A stretch of DNA of 48,910 nucleotides, taken from the IMG/VR virus record IMGVR_UViG_3300023112_000025, positions 1-48,910 of that record, one strand, 5' to 3'. Positions 1-6,883 of this stretch are shown piece after piece. Each line of letters opens with the position of its first letter. Positions within the stretch are counted from its first letter, which is position 1. The translations under genes were made by a program, and so were the position numbers. Origin of the DNA: a virus. The notes beneath the pieces were generated by a model. The model was not told where the DNA came from and searched no databases. It was given only the letters and a program-made list of their open reading frames with translations.

Positions 1-172
1 ACTGCCAATGATTGTTCCAGTACCGCTTTAGGTAAGCCCTCTCAGTATCTGTAAAAGTAAGCCCTAACCCTCTTGGGTCAAAACTTGGCATCTTTAACGT
101 AGCAATACTGATGCCATTGTCAATAACCTTGTTACGTATCTTTATGAAAGCTGTATTTGTTGTTAGTCCCAT
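1..172 (-). CDS. Partial hypothetical protein (5' end only)
   Basis: A leftward gene cut by the left edge; the first 57 codons are visible. ATG lies at 170-172, and GAG in the stretch 12-14 bases upstream is a weak ribosome site. The visible part is mostly polar (it contains FIKIRNKVIDNG and a FDPRGLGLTFTDTERAYLKRYW stretch) with no membrane segment or motif I recognise. The ATG overlaps the stop of a possible 23-codon ORF (TAATG), suggesting translational coupling. Function unknown. Confidence 0.6.
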   Translation of the reverse strand, partial: MGLTTNTAFIKIRNKVIDNGISIATLKMPSFDPRGLGLTFTDTERAYLKRYWNNHWQ

Positions 173-243
173 TATTGATCTTTCTCAGTTACGCATACAA
201 TCCGTTCAATTTTAATAAATTCAATACCCATAAAACATACCAT
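172..243 (-). CDS. Possible 23-residue ORF
   Basis: A very short frame ending EFIKIERIVCVTEKDQ. Its TAA overlaps the ATG of the next gene. Two in-frame ATGs exist (243 and 231) and neither has a clear Shine-Dalgarno. The tight junction is the only real support; it may simply be leader sequence. Confidence 0.27.
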   Translation of the reverse strand: MVCFMGIEFIKIERIVCVTEKDQ

Positions 244-247
244 AGAA

Positions 248-276
248 ATTATATAAATCAGTAACAAAGAAGTTAC
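248..276 (-). promoter_or_regulatory. Candidate sigma70-type promoter
   Basis: On the minus strand a perfect TATAAT (248-253) is preceded by a 17-base spacer and a poor -35 (GTAACT, 271-276). A start near 241 would transcribe the partial gene at the left edge. It lies downstream of the strong terminator at 411-450, so a new promoter is expected here. Only the -10 is convincing. Confidence 0.35.
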
Positions 277-410
277 ATTTTAACCTCAATACAGATAAGG
301 ACTTAGATGCTCCCTATGCGTCCGCTGAATGGACTTTCTCCGAGAAACCGGCGATTAGCCGCAGATAATGAGTTTTTGCTCTCAGCGGCTTCCTGCGAGC
401 CATACGACCA

Positions 411-450
411 TAAAAAAAGGGACTGCACCAGCGTTAGCCAGTACAGCCCC
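411..450 (-). terminator. Strong intrinsic terminator, leftward
   Basis: Read leftward, bases 437-450 and 419-432 form a 14-bp stem (with G-U pairs) closed by a four-base loop (433-436), followed directly by seven T. It lies about 30 bases after the stop of the XRE-like gene and ends the early leftward transcript. The rest of 244-477 has no supportable gene. Confidence 0.85.
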
Positions 451-477
451 ATTTGAAAGGAACAACAAGTATTTTGA

Positions 478-726
478 TTAAGTAATATTAAAACTACTGT
501 TAATACAATCAAGTAAAGCGAGCATCTCTTCACAGTCAAGGCAGAATCGAGATGAATTCTCAAGTCTGCAAAGTTTCATCCGGTAATATGTCCAGCCTCT
601 GGACCGCATTAACCCTGAAACCTTTTCCATAGAAAGTCCACTTTGGTATCTTGCCCGGCGTAGATCGCGACCATAGATACAAAGCTTATCTTCCCGTTGG
701 ACTGAAATAGATGACCGCTTTGGCAT
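478..726 (-). CDS. Small XRE-type helix-turn-helix regulator
   Basis: An 82-residue basic protein whose central part (about residues 18-70: GRDLRRARYQSGLSMEKVSG, then a recognition-helix-like segment and ...LCRLEN) has the helix spacing of Cro/CI (XRE) DNA-binding domains, including a conserved-looking LxxLEN ending. It has no oligomerisation domain, so it is Cro-sized. It is the last gene before the terminator at 411-450. A role as a phage transcription regulator is likely by family; its operator is not identified. Weak ribosome site AAAGAAAG. Confidence 0.62.
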   Translation of the reverse strand: MPKRSSISVQREDKLCIYGRDLRRARYQSGLSMEKVSGLMRSRGWTYYRMKLCRLENSSRFCLDCEEMLALLDCINSSFNIT

Positions 727-729
727 AAA

Positions 730-795
730 TTAAACTTTCTTTTTCAGAACGCACCGGGCGGTGGCTTGGGCGTTTAGTAGTTCTTGTTCAGTCAT
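730..795 (-). CDS. Possible 21-residue ORF between two genes
   Basis: The frame MTEQELLNAQATARCVLKKKV starts inside the stop of the upstream Cys-rich gene (ATGA overlap) and ends 3 bases before the ATG of the XRE-like gene. It fills the gap exactly, and the overlap suggests translation by re-initiation. No function can be proposed. It could instead be spacer sequence. Confidence 0.4.
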   Translation of the reverse strand: MTEQELLNAQATARCVLKKKV

Positions 796-989
796 TTTGC
801 TCTCCATATTTTCCATCGTTTACGGGTGTAGTATTTACAATCGCATATATTTATCGACCCACCTTTTAGCCATTCAACTATACAAGAATAGCCATTTGGG
901 CCGTCATAGAACCGGCAATCCTTACATCTTCGCTGTTTGGGCTTGCATGGCCTACACGCCTCTATAATATTAATCAGTTCGATACTCAT
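792..989 (-). CDS. Small Cys-rich (zinc-binding?) protein
   Basis: A 65-residue protein with CRPCKPKQRRCKDCRFYDG, then SC and ICDC: seven to eight cysteines, four of them in CxxC pairs, a pattern of small zinc ribbons. A longer frame begins at 1007, but the ATG at 987-989 is preferred because GGTGAG sits 4-9 bases upstream and the start then falls just after the stop of the lipoprotein gene. The C-terminus is basic (YYTRKRWKIWRAK). Function unknown; metal or nucleic-acid binding is inferred from composition. Confidence 0.6.
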   Translation of the reverse strand: MSIELINIIEACRPCKPKQRRCKDCRFYDGPNGYSCIVEWLKGGSINICDCKYYTRKRWKIWRAK

Positions 990-990
990 A

Positions 991-1299
991 TCACTCACCC
1001 CCATCACGCTCGCCGGAGGGTTCCTTATTCCTCTTGCTTTCTAAGCTAACAGGCACAGTGCCTATAATAGTTTTAAATTTAAGATTGTCATTCCGTGTCT
1101 TACTAGTACCGCTTCCGATCTGTACGTAATTTGGCTCAACAATAATATCAATGTCATTAGCGTCAACTGTTTTAAACAGACTTAATACAAATACCTGGTC
1201 GGTCCAGAACACCATACATCCCGAAAGAAAAAATATAGATGCTCCAAGAAGTATGACAAGTATTACAACAATCCAAGTTTCTTTGAATGTATCATTCAT
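991..1299 (-). CDS. Predicted phage lipoprotein
   Basis: A 102-residue protein. Residues 9-27 form one hydrophobic segment ending in a lipobox, LSGC, with Cys28 as the lipidation site; the n-region is short. The mature part is polar and ends in a charged tail (KRNKEPSGERDGGE). By family knowledge it would be a diacylglyceryl-anchored envelope protein. Superinfection exclusion or a spanin-like role are possibilities, and nothing in the sequence decides between them. Ribosome site AGAAAGG 8 bases before ATG. It is followed immediately by the Cys-rich gene. Confidence 0.6.
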   Translation of the reverse strand: MNDTFKETWIVVILVILLGASIFFLSGCMVFWTDQVFVLSLFKTVDANDIDIIVEPNYVQIGSGTSKTRNDNLKFKTIIGTVPVSLESKRNKEPSGERDGGE

Positions 1300-1311
1300 T
1301 TTATGCCTTTC

Positions 1312-1884
1312 TTATTTGAAATATTCCTGTATGAGTTTATGGCCATTGTCTGGCCGGAATGTGTCAGGGTGTTTATCAGTCAGGTCTGGAAACGCTTGCA
1401 AAACTGACATTATTCTACTCTCTGTGCACCAGACAAGCTTGTCGCTTGAACCAAGAATCCTACGATGTGATATATTACAGAGAACAACGCCAAGTCTGTC
1501 GTACTTCTTAGCGTTGTGGCCCCAATAGCAACGTCTTGGTTTCCATCTATATTGCCCACTTGCTCTCTTGTTTGCCCAATTTGGATAATCAGCCATTTTA
1601 CAGTCAAAGTCAAACATCAAATCCTCTTGTTCTTTAGTACAAGGGATTCTAATTGTCTTCCATCGCTTTGGATGCTTAGTGTAATCGATCATCTTAAACC
1701 GCTGGCAACCGCAGCCATCAGCTAATGTAGCAGACGCAGAAACATTACTATATCGCGGACTATACTGAGTTTCGGTATGCGTCTCCTGTGACCTAAGCTG
1801 TATTGCTCTGTCAGTCCATGTTTTTTTGTATGTTGGATCTCCGTCTGGGTCGAAGGTTCTCCACAATATATAACTGCCATTCAT
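1312..1884 (-). CDS. Permuted papain-like (NlpC/P60-superfamily) hydrolase
   Basis: 190 residues. I see the layout of the circularly permuted papain-like group (YaeF/YiiX relatives in phages): a His in THTE (His36) where relatives have SHVE, then RFKxID (62-67), HPKRW (71-75), a KYDRLG segment (127-132) where relatives have YDWLG, and a Cys in WCTE (Cys153) where relatives have FCSE. These would be the catalytic His and Cys of an amidase, peptidase or acyl-transfer enzyme. A roughly 25-residue insertion (105-127) is extra. The start overlaps the primase stop (TGAATG). Actual substrate unknown; assignment rests on motif order only. Confidence 0.52.
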   Translation of the reverse strand: MNGSYILWRTFDPDGDPTYKKTWTDRAIQLRSQETHTETQYSPRYSNVSASATLADGCGCQRFKMIDYTKHPKRWKTIRIPCTKEQEDLMFDFDCKMADYPNWANKRASGQYRWKPRRCYWGHNAKKYDRLGVVLCNISHRRILGSSDKLVWCTESRIMSVLQAFPDLTDKHPDTFRPDNGHKLIQEYFK

Positions 1885-2711
1885 TTCATTTCCTTTCTTG
1901 CTTTAATTATAAGGTGGTCAAACATAAAATCTGTAAACTTCCCTGAGTTGATCCAGAGCCTTGCATCCTTCATTGGGCATACAACAACGCATGACCTTGT
2001 TCCAAGCCGCTGACGAAGCTTATAGGCACTTTCCTGACCAGGGAAAAAGATTGTTCCATCCTGTCTTTTCTTAGGAGTGTCGTTATCTGCAAGAATCACA
2101 GTCTCCTGGTTTCTGGTGAGCTGAATCAGACAAGGAATGCCAGCCGTAGTGTTTGGCCTGCCAACCGCATTGTAACCCTTGCTAAGCATTGCTGCGGTAT
2201 CAGACTCGCCTTCAAGAATGATTGCCCTGCAGAAGCGATTAAAGAACTTTGGAACATACAAGCCAAGACGAGAGCCAGTCGCACACCATTTCTTGCCTTC
2301 AAGATTTCTTCGCTTAATACCGATCAGCTCAAGTCCATCGTCATACATCGGGAAATCCCAAGCTTGAGCAGACTTGCCGACACCGAGATTCTTTAGACTG
2401 TCAAGTGAAACTTTAAGTTTCTCGGCTAACGGCAGCAAAGCTTTGTCACTGAAATCAAGATTCTGGTATATCTTCTGGATAGCCAGTTTATTATGAGGAT
2501 TCCTTAGGGTCTTAACAACCTGCTTAGGCGGGCTGAACTTCTGGCCATCAAGGCTATGCTCCCATCCAGCAGCACCTTTCTTACGGTTTGATTCTGTACG
2601 TTGGCATATTGCAAATTTGCCGCAATCAGAAACTAAGCACCAGTCCGGTTTCTTACATACCGGGCACGGCATCTGCCTTGATACTCTGTTGTAATGAAGC
2701 CCTTGAGTCAT
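1881..2711 (-). CDS. DNA primase (zinc finger plus TOPRIM)
   Basis: 276 residues. An N-terminal zinc finger has CPVC (16-19) with further Cys at 25, 30 and 36, matching phage T7 gp4-like and DnaG-like primases. The TOPRIM core is visible as ILEGESDTAAM (165-175, catalytic Glu168) and ILADND (206-211, acidic metal-binding motif). It would make RNA primers for replication with the DnaB-type helicase encoded upstream at 3.6-4.6 kb. It is shorter than full DnaG and lacks a recognisable helicase-binding domain. AGGAG lies 9 bases before the ATG. The first 59 bases overlap the upstream zinc-ribbon gene. Confidence 0.85.
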   Translation of the reverse strand: MTQGLHYNRVSRQMPCPVCKKPDWCLVSDCGKFAICQRTESNRKKGAAGWEHSLDGQKFSPPKQVVKTLRNPHNKLAIQKIYQNLDFSDKALLPLAEKLKVSLDSLKNLGVGKSAQAWDFPMYDDGLELIGIKRRNLEGKKWCATGSRLGLYVPKFFNRFCRAIILEGESDTAAMLSKGYNAVGRPNTTAGIPCLIQLTRNQETVILADNDTPKKRQDGTIFFPGQESAYKLRQRLGTRSCVVVCPMKDARLWINSGKFTDFMFDHLIIKARKEMK

Positions 2712-3093
2712 GTCGTATATCTCCTAAGCCAGCTTTGTTTAATGTATGATCGATTAGTTCTGCGTGAGCAATGAGTTCAGCTTCGTTATTACTTCTGAAG
2801 TCAAGGTCAACACCAGCTTCTTTTAAAGCCCGGAATCGTTTTCGATACGACCATAGCTTCTTTGCGACAGTATGTCTATTTATTTTGCCATAGCTGGTTT
2901 CCTTGTCTTTCTTTCGAAGTTTTGGTTTTCCCTGGCCTTTAGTAGATACATACCTTGACCGGTCCTTCGCCTTTATACAATCCTTGCAGACCGAAGCTTT
3001 ACCGAATCTGCCTCTAGCTGAGTTATGAAACTCCTTTAATAATTTTTTCTCTTTGCATTTTCTGCATCTCTTTTCGATTTGTTTTCTATACAT
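2653..3093 (-). CDS. Zinc-ribbon protein of unknown function
   Basis: 146 residues. Two CxxC pairs (CRKC and CKDC) separated by about 20 residues near the N-terminus resemble the treble-clef zinc site of small phage HNH-associated proteins, but no H-N-H residues follow. The middle is very basic (KGQGKPKLRKKDKE). The ATG at 3093 is chosen over the longer frame (3111) because GGAG lies 8 bases upstream. It sits between the resolvase-like gene and the primase and overlaps both, so a replication or recombination accessory role is inferred. Confidence 0.62.
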   Translation of the reverse strand: MYRKQIEKRCRKCKEKKLLKEFHNSARGRFGKASVCKDCIKAKDRSRYVSTKGQGKPKLRKKDKETSYGKINRHTVAKKLWSYRKRFRALKEAGVDLDFRSNNEAELIAHAELIDHTLNKAGLGDIRHDSRASLQQSIKADAVPGM

Positions 3094-3622
3094 TGAGTTT
3101 TCTCCTTCCATACTCAGCTATAAGAAGTGCATCGATTATCCCGTCATGCTCAGAAGTGCATCGTGGAGTTCTTAGTAATGATTCGTTCGGGAACAATCTC
3201 TTAACCGCCATAAGACTCATTTTCTTTGGGTCCTTGCGAGGTTTGCCCATCTTGCCAGCATTCTTGCCGGTTACGATCTTTACTGCAGGTTTATACTGCT
3301 GTGGTATTCCCTGATGCATTTCCTTCTGCCAGTCCTTTGGTGAAACTAAAGTCATTGGGTGCATGAACGCAGCACACAAAGCCTTAACTCCTTCAAAGCA
3401 CCCTCCGAATGAGAAGGTTGCCTTTGCCGAAGAGTTATGCATTGCGTGGACATGCTCAAGGAATACGTGTCTAATATTATGGAATGGTTTAAGCATTTCT
3501 GCGAATTCACTCCAATCAATTTCAGTGCCAACCAAAGGCGTTACGTTTTTCATGAGTATCTTTCCTTGTTGAGAGATACCAATTATCGCACCATTCTTAC
3601 CGGGGTCAATTCCAATTATCAT
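3086..3622 (-). CDS. RuvC-like Holliday-junction resolvase
   Basis: 178 residues with the RNase H-fold acidic residues of the RuvC group: Asp6 in IGIDPGKNGAI, Glu56 in VFLEHVHAM, and the C-terminal pair Asp160/Asp164 in HDGIIDALLIAEYG. The stretch HNSSAKATFSFG after the glutamate is typical of phage RuvC-like resolvases. It would cut branched DNA during replication and before packaging. GAGGT ribosome site. It lies downstream of the helicase gene and overlaps the zinc-ribbon gene by 8 bases. Confidence 0.82.
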   Translation of the reverse strand: MIIGIDPGKNGAIIGISQQGKILMKNVTPLVGTEIDWSEFAEMLKPFHNIRHVFLEHVHAMHNSSAKATFSFGGCFEGVKALCAAFMHPMTLVSPKDWQKEMHQGIPQQYKPAVKIVTGKNAGKMGKPRKDPKKMSLMAVKRLFPNESLLRTPRCTSEHDGIIDALLIAEYGRRKLNV

Positions 3623-3630
3623 ACATTACC

Positions 3631-4626
3631 TCATTTCTTTGTTATTGGCCCACACTCTGTCATGAGCAAGCCTTCGATTGAAAAGTTAAGTGCGTCTGCT
3701 ACTCCCTGTCCATCGCCATTGCGAGCCTTAAGGCAGTGTAGCGTGCGGTTGTAGGTCGTTGAGTCTGGACCGGCAATAGTCTGCACCATTCCTGTGATAT
3801 CTCCGTGAGCCTCAAGCCAGAGGATCGTATGGCTAAACCGGGAATATGCAGCTGACCCTGCAAGAGCTTCCATGTTTGGCTTTGACGACAATCCGTTCTT
3901 TGGGTGAGTAACCAGTATGATAGAGACTCCGTACTTCGTAGCAATCTCTTCCATATGGTTGATGAAATTAGCTTCTGCTGTCCATCCCTGAGATGCACCG
4001 TTTGGAATCTTTGTTACCGGGTCAATGACAATAACACGTTTGCCTTCTTCGCATCTTTCGATAACCCATTCTACTGTAGTGTCGAGGTTGAATTTCTTTT
4101 TGTTCGGAAGATGGATTGTCTGAGCAAATTCGTCAATGAAGTCCTGATTGTCATTAAGCAAGGTCTTTGTTTCCTCCGGGTTGGCTTCAATCCATTCGAT
4201 CTCTGTAAGCCCGGTTGTCAAAGTCGCCTGTGCCAAAGCTCGCATCATATGATGTTCCATATCGCCTTCAATAGCAAGGATACATGCCGGTACATTGCTG
4301 TCGTGCCAATGGTTTAGCTGTTGCAATAAGAACAAGCTCTTGCATGACCCCGGAGCACCGCAGAACAATGTTACCGTTCCTGGGTACAGTGCCTTGGTGA
4401 TCTTCGTAAGGGCTTTAAACGAGAATGAAATTTCGACGTACTTTCCATCTTTGATCAGATTTACTCGTTTATTAAGAAGCTCGGTTGCTGTTGGAGGTGC
4501 AGTAATCGATTCTTGAACCCCAATTACACATCCCGCTGCATGTCCGGCTAATGATAAATCGGCATTGCAATTTTCGCATATACCTTCTGTATTTTGTAAT
4601 GCGTTTTGATTATTTTCTAATCCCAA
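3631..4626 (-). CDS. DnaB-type replicative helicase / RecA-fold ATPase
   Basis: 331 residues. The N-terminus carries a possible zinc site (CENC at 17-20, Cys33). The RecA-like core shows a P-loop GAPGSCKS (90-97), a Walker B RVIVIDPVTKI, and a sensor-like SIILVTHPKNG; the order fits DnaB/T7 gp4C helicases and related RecA-like phage ATPases. The glycine before the P-loop lysine is cysteine here (codon TGC), which is unusual. The start is TTG at 4624-4626 with GAGG 5-6 bases upstream; no ATG fits. It overlaps the loader gene by 10 bases. Expected to unwind DNA at the fork with the primase. Confidence 0.75.
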   Translation of the reverse strand: MGLENNQNALQNTEGICENCNADLSLAGHAAGCVIGVQESITAPPTATELLNKRVNLIKDGKYVEISFSFKALTKITKALYPGTVTLFCGAPGSCKSLFLLQQLNHWHDSNVPACILAIEGDMEHHMMRALAQATLTTGLTEIEWIEANPEETKTLLNDNQDFIDEFAQTIHLPNKKKFNLDTTVEWVIERCEEGKRVIVIDPVTKIPNGASQGWTAEANFINHMEEIATKYGVSIILVTHPKNGLSSKPNMEALAGSAAYSRFSHTILWLEAHGDITGMVQTIAGPDSTTYNRTLHCLKARNGDGQGVADALNFSIEGLLMTECGPITKK

Positions 4627-5009
4627 AACGACCTCGCTTTCTCTTGTGAAACTGGTTTAGTACCAACTTCTTCTTCTGGTTCTGGTTCAACATCCGCGGC
4701 GTCAAACTCCGGATGTTCTTCTTCCCAGCACATGTTTGTAATCCATGTCTGAAGGTTCTTCCATGACGGCACGAATATTCCTTGCTGTTGCTCCCATGCC
4801 CTTGCTCGTATCTGATAGTCTACGGCAGGGATAAGAAGTGGTATGATCTCATGACAAGCATACGGAGAACCGACAAGCTTCTTTGGTTTTGTCTGCCTTG
4901 CAACAAAGTTATTCCAGTCTGGGGTCTTAGCAGTCTTGCCCGGATAGATTTTCCGGAACTTTTCCCATTCTGGCCTGATTGCTTCTAATTGTTCTGGCGT
5001 TGATTTCAT
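4617..5009 (-). CDS. Replication protein, probable helicase loader
   Basis: 130 residues with the pattern seen at the C-terminus of phage replication organisers and helicase loaders: WEKFRKIYPGKT...W near the N-terminus, AVDYQIRARAW mid-protein and FVPSWKNLQTWI (helix plus conserved Trp) around 82-93. The C-terminal 30 residues are strongly acidic (DAADVEPEPEEEVG). Position directly upstream of, and overlapping, the helicase gene supports a loader role. No ATPase motif is present, so it is not a DnaC-type loader. Ribosome site AAAGGGAA. Confidence 0.58.
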   Translation of the reverse strand: MKSTPEQLEAIRPEWEKFRKIYPGKTAKTPDWNNFVARQTKPKKLVGSPYACHEIIPLLIPAVDYQIRARAWEQQQGIFVPSWKNLQTWITNMCWEEEHPEFDAADVEPEPEEEVGTKPVSQEKARSFWD

Positions 5010-5446
5010 TGCTTCCCTTTCAATAAATCATAAAATTTGTCTGTTAATCTAAACCACTTACACCGACATTCGGGACAAGAATGGTTAAACTTTGTTGTCT
5101 CAATCCATCCGTCTTCGTCAAGCTCAGCTAATGACCTGGCAACAATACCGCTTGCTAAAGATGTGAGCTTATACAGGCATACCTGTTCTGATAGTGGAAT
5201 CCATGAGGTTGTTACTGGTGATACTTTCTTAATCTTTACTGTATAATCAAACAACAGTTGAAGAACCATAGTCTTTGGCCCTCCCATTTGAGTGATTGCT
5301 GGCACTTCTTTAAGATCTATCATGCTTGGTACTCCCAAAAAAGAAAAATGCCAGCAGGGTTGGATGACTCCCAGAGCATCCTTGCGGATAATCGGAAGCC
5401 CCTGCATGGCATTTTTTAATCTTCGGTCTATTGTCTGGTAAGTCAT
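5006..5446 (-). CDS. Winged-helix protein with Cys pairs (replication initiator candidate)
   Basis: 146 residues. Residues about 92-120 (LYKLTSLASGIVARSLAELDEDGWIE) look like the recognition helix and wing of a winged helix-turn-helix; just after it comes a CPEC pair and another Cys (CRCKW), suggesting a small zinc site. It comes just before the loader and helicase genes, the usual place of phage initiator or replisome-organiser genes. DNA binding is inferred; origin recognition is a guess from position. Weak ribosome site. Confidence 0.5.
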   Translation of the reverse strand: MTYQTIDRRLKNAMQGLPIIRKDALGVIQPCWHFSFLGVPSMIDLKEVPAITQMGGPKTMVLQLLFDYTVKIKKVSPVTTSWIPLSEQVCLYKLTSLASGIVARSLAELDEDGWIETTKFNHSCPECRCKWFRLTDKFYDLLKGKQ

Positions 5447-5486
5447 CCAAATTAGAAAATACCCGAAAATTAAGATTTGTCAAGAA

Positions 5487-5972
5487 TTATTTATCAAACG
5501 GTGTTGGTTTTGGCGGTTTGTCCTTCTTTTCAAACATCTCATTATATTCATTGAAGTAAATCTGTTCAGCTGCGTTTATCAAGTCCCAGTACTCATATCC
5601 AGACAATGCTTCAGTACTAACATGATGCACCACATGAAGCTGTCCGAATACTGCTATCATTATGACCTCTTTGGCCTTTTCGATATTATAATACGGGATT
5701 TTACCTTCATTTGACGGTCCTGAGTTAAGTTCATTAAGCTTCACCTTGAACGCTTCGCAGACTACTCCGTGGAAGTAATTACGCATTGGAGTCTTTGGCC
5801 AGTCCACTATCTCTGTGAATGTCACCTGGACACGCTTAAGATTTTCTTTCTTGATCCATTCGAGAAGTTCGCTAAAGTCGAGGTTTTTGTATATATCCGA
5901 CCTTACTTTGCTTTCGGGGTTGCACCGGACGTAGTACGTCTTTTCCCGTGGTTTTACCTTTTCTTCGCTCAT
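5487..5972 (-). CDS. NinB-like recombination protein (tentative)
   Basis: 161 residues. The middle-to-end layout (MRNYFHGVVCEAF..., an AVFG segment, then STEALSGYEYWDLINAAEQIY) resembles phage NinB/Orf-type recombination proteins, where a STxxLSxxE segment precedes a C-terminal helix. NinB-family proteins bind single-stranded DNA and help recombination. The likeness is one of pattern and context (next to SSB, nuclease and resolvase genes) and is not secure. Ribosome site AAAGGA. The C-terminus is Lys/Pro-rich. Confidence 0.4.
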   Translation of the reverse strand: MSEEKVKPREKTYYVRCNPESKVRSDIYKNLDFSELLEWIKKENLKRVQVTFTEIVDWPKTPMRNYFHGVVCEAFKVKLNELNSGPSNEGKIPYYNIEKAKEVIMIAVFGQLHVVHHVSTEALSGYEYWDLINAAEQIYFNEYNEMFEKKDKPPKPTPFDK

Positions 5973-6034
5973 TGTTATCCTTTCTGCACTTATGATTGTC
6001 GGCTTGGTATTGCGTTAGAAACCAATCTTTGCAT

Positions 6035-6124
6035 TTATAGCATTGAAACATCAGTTAAGGCATGCATCCAGCATTTCTCTTCAGATACATCTGTCTTTTT
6101 AATTTCTACTAGTTTAATATTCAT
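6035..6124 (-). CDS. Possible 29-residue ORF
   Basis: A short frame with a good ribosome site (GAAAGGGA, 4-8 bases before ATG), encoding a Lys/Glu-rich peptide (starts MNIKLVEIKKTDVSEEK, ends TDVSML). It lies alone in the gap between the SSB and NinB-like genes. The ribosome site is the main support. No function known. Confidence 0.42.
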   Translation of the reverse strand: MNIKLVEIKKTDVSEEKCWMHALTDVSML

Positions 6125-6227
6125 TGATTCCCTTTCAAACTGAAGCCATAGAAGCCTCCTGAGAGCAATTACCCCCAAGAGGCCACTATTTACCCGATTA
6201 ACTAACTAAACGCTTGTATGGCGTTCC

Positions 6228-6662
6228 TTATCGGCCTGCAGACATCATAAGGTCTACCCACCTGGCCACATCTTCAGCGGTCTTGCATTCAAGCTGGTTT
6301 GACTGGATTCCAGCACATATTACCGCACAGTAGCACTTACCATTAGCGATCTTGTCCCAGTCTGGTTGTTCCTGAGAAGGAGGCGAATATCTACCGCCCT
6401 GCTGTTGCTGTTGCTGGCCTCCACCCTGTTGTTGTGGATTGACCTTCTTGAAACTAGTGCCATGCTGATTTGTTGTAGAATTAACAATTATATCAGCACC
6501 TATTGCCAATGGATAAACATTCTTCACAGACCCGATCTGGCCGGTCTGAATATTGCCTGTTCCGTCGTCAATAGACATCTGGAATGTGAAAATTGTCTTC
6601 CCACTTCCTGCTGTGTAGTTTCCGTCTGGTACGATGTTTGTAATTTTTCCTGCGAGCTGCAT
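6228..6662 (-). CDS. Single-stranded DNA-binding protein, OB-fold like
   Basis: 144 residues. The N-terminal 80 residues look like one beta-barrel (MQLAGKITNIVPDGNYTAG..., IFTFQMSIDDGTGN..., GADIIVNST), followed by a Gln/Gly-rich linker (QQQGGGQQQQQQGG) and a folded C-terminal part with Cys residues. Linker placement is typical of phage and bacterial SSBs, but the classical acidic tail (DDDIPF) is missing and the protein ends DLMMSAGR. ATG at 6662 is chosen over the longer frame because AGGA lies 5 bases upstream. It would protect replication intermediates. Confidence 0.5.
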   Translation of the reverse strand: MQLAGKITNIVPDGNYTAGSGKTIFTFQMSIDDGTGNIQTGQIGSVKNVYPLAIGADIIVNSTTNQHGTSFKKVNPQQQGGGQQQQQQGGRYSPPSQEQPDWDKIANGKCYCAVICAGIQSNQLECKTAEDVARWVDLMMSAGR

Positions 6663-6664
6663 AC

Positions 6665-6883
6665 TTATCCTGCTTTCTGTGCTGTATTGCACGCCTTAAT
6701 AAATAATACCATCTCAACCACCAATTGATTAAGTTCCCGGCATTCTTGTAGAAGCTCACCATGAGCCTCTTTTGTTACTTCACTTCGTCTATGTAACTCT
6801 GCAAGCTGGTTACTTGCATCTTCAAGCACTCCTTTTGCGTACTTGACTTTCTTGATTATTGCTTTCTGTTTAGGAAGTGCCAT
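6665..6883 (-). CDS. Small helical (coiled-coil) protein
   Basis: 72 residues, almost entirely helix-forming, with heptad-like Leu/Val spacing (VLEDASNQLAELHRR..., LLQECRELNQLVVEMV). It lies between the nuclease and SSB genes with no gap: its ATG overlaps the nuclease stop and its stop is 2 bases before the SSB ATG. An adaptor or small recombination partner is possible; nothing specific is recognised. Confidence 0.6.
   Translation of the reverse strand: MALPKQKAIIKKVKYAKGVLEDASNQLAELHRRSEVTKEAHGELLQECRELNQLVVEMVLFIKACNTAQKAG

Noticed and set aside
303-563. 86-residue minus-strand ORF
   Set aside because: It crosses the strong terminator at 411-450 and overlaps the XRE-like gene in another frame without a ribosome site.
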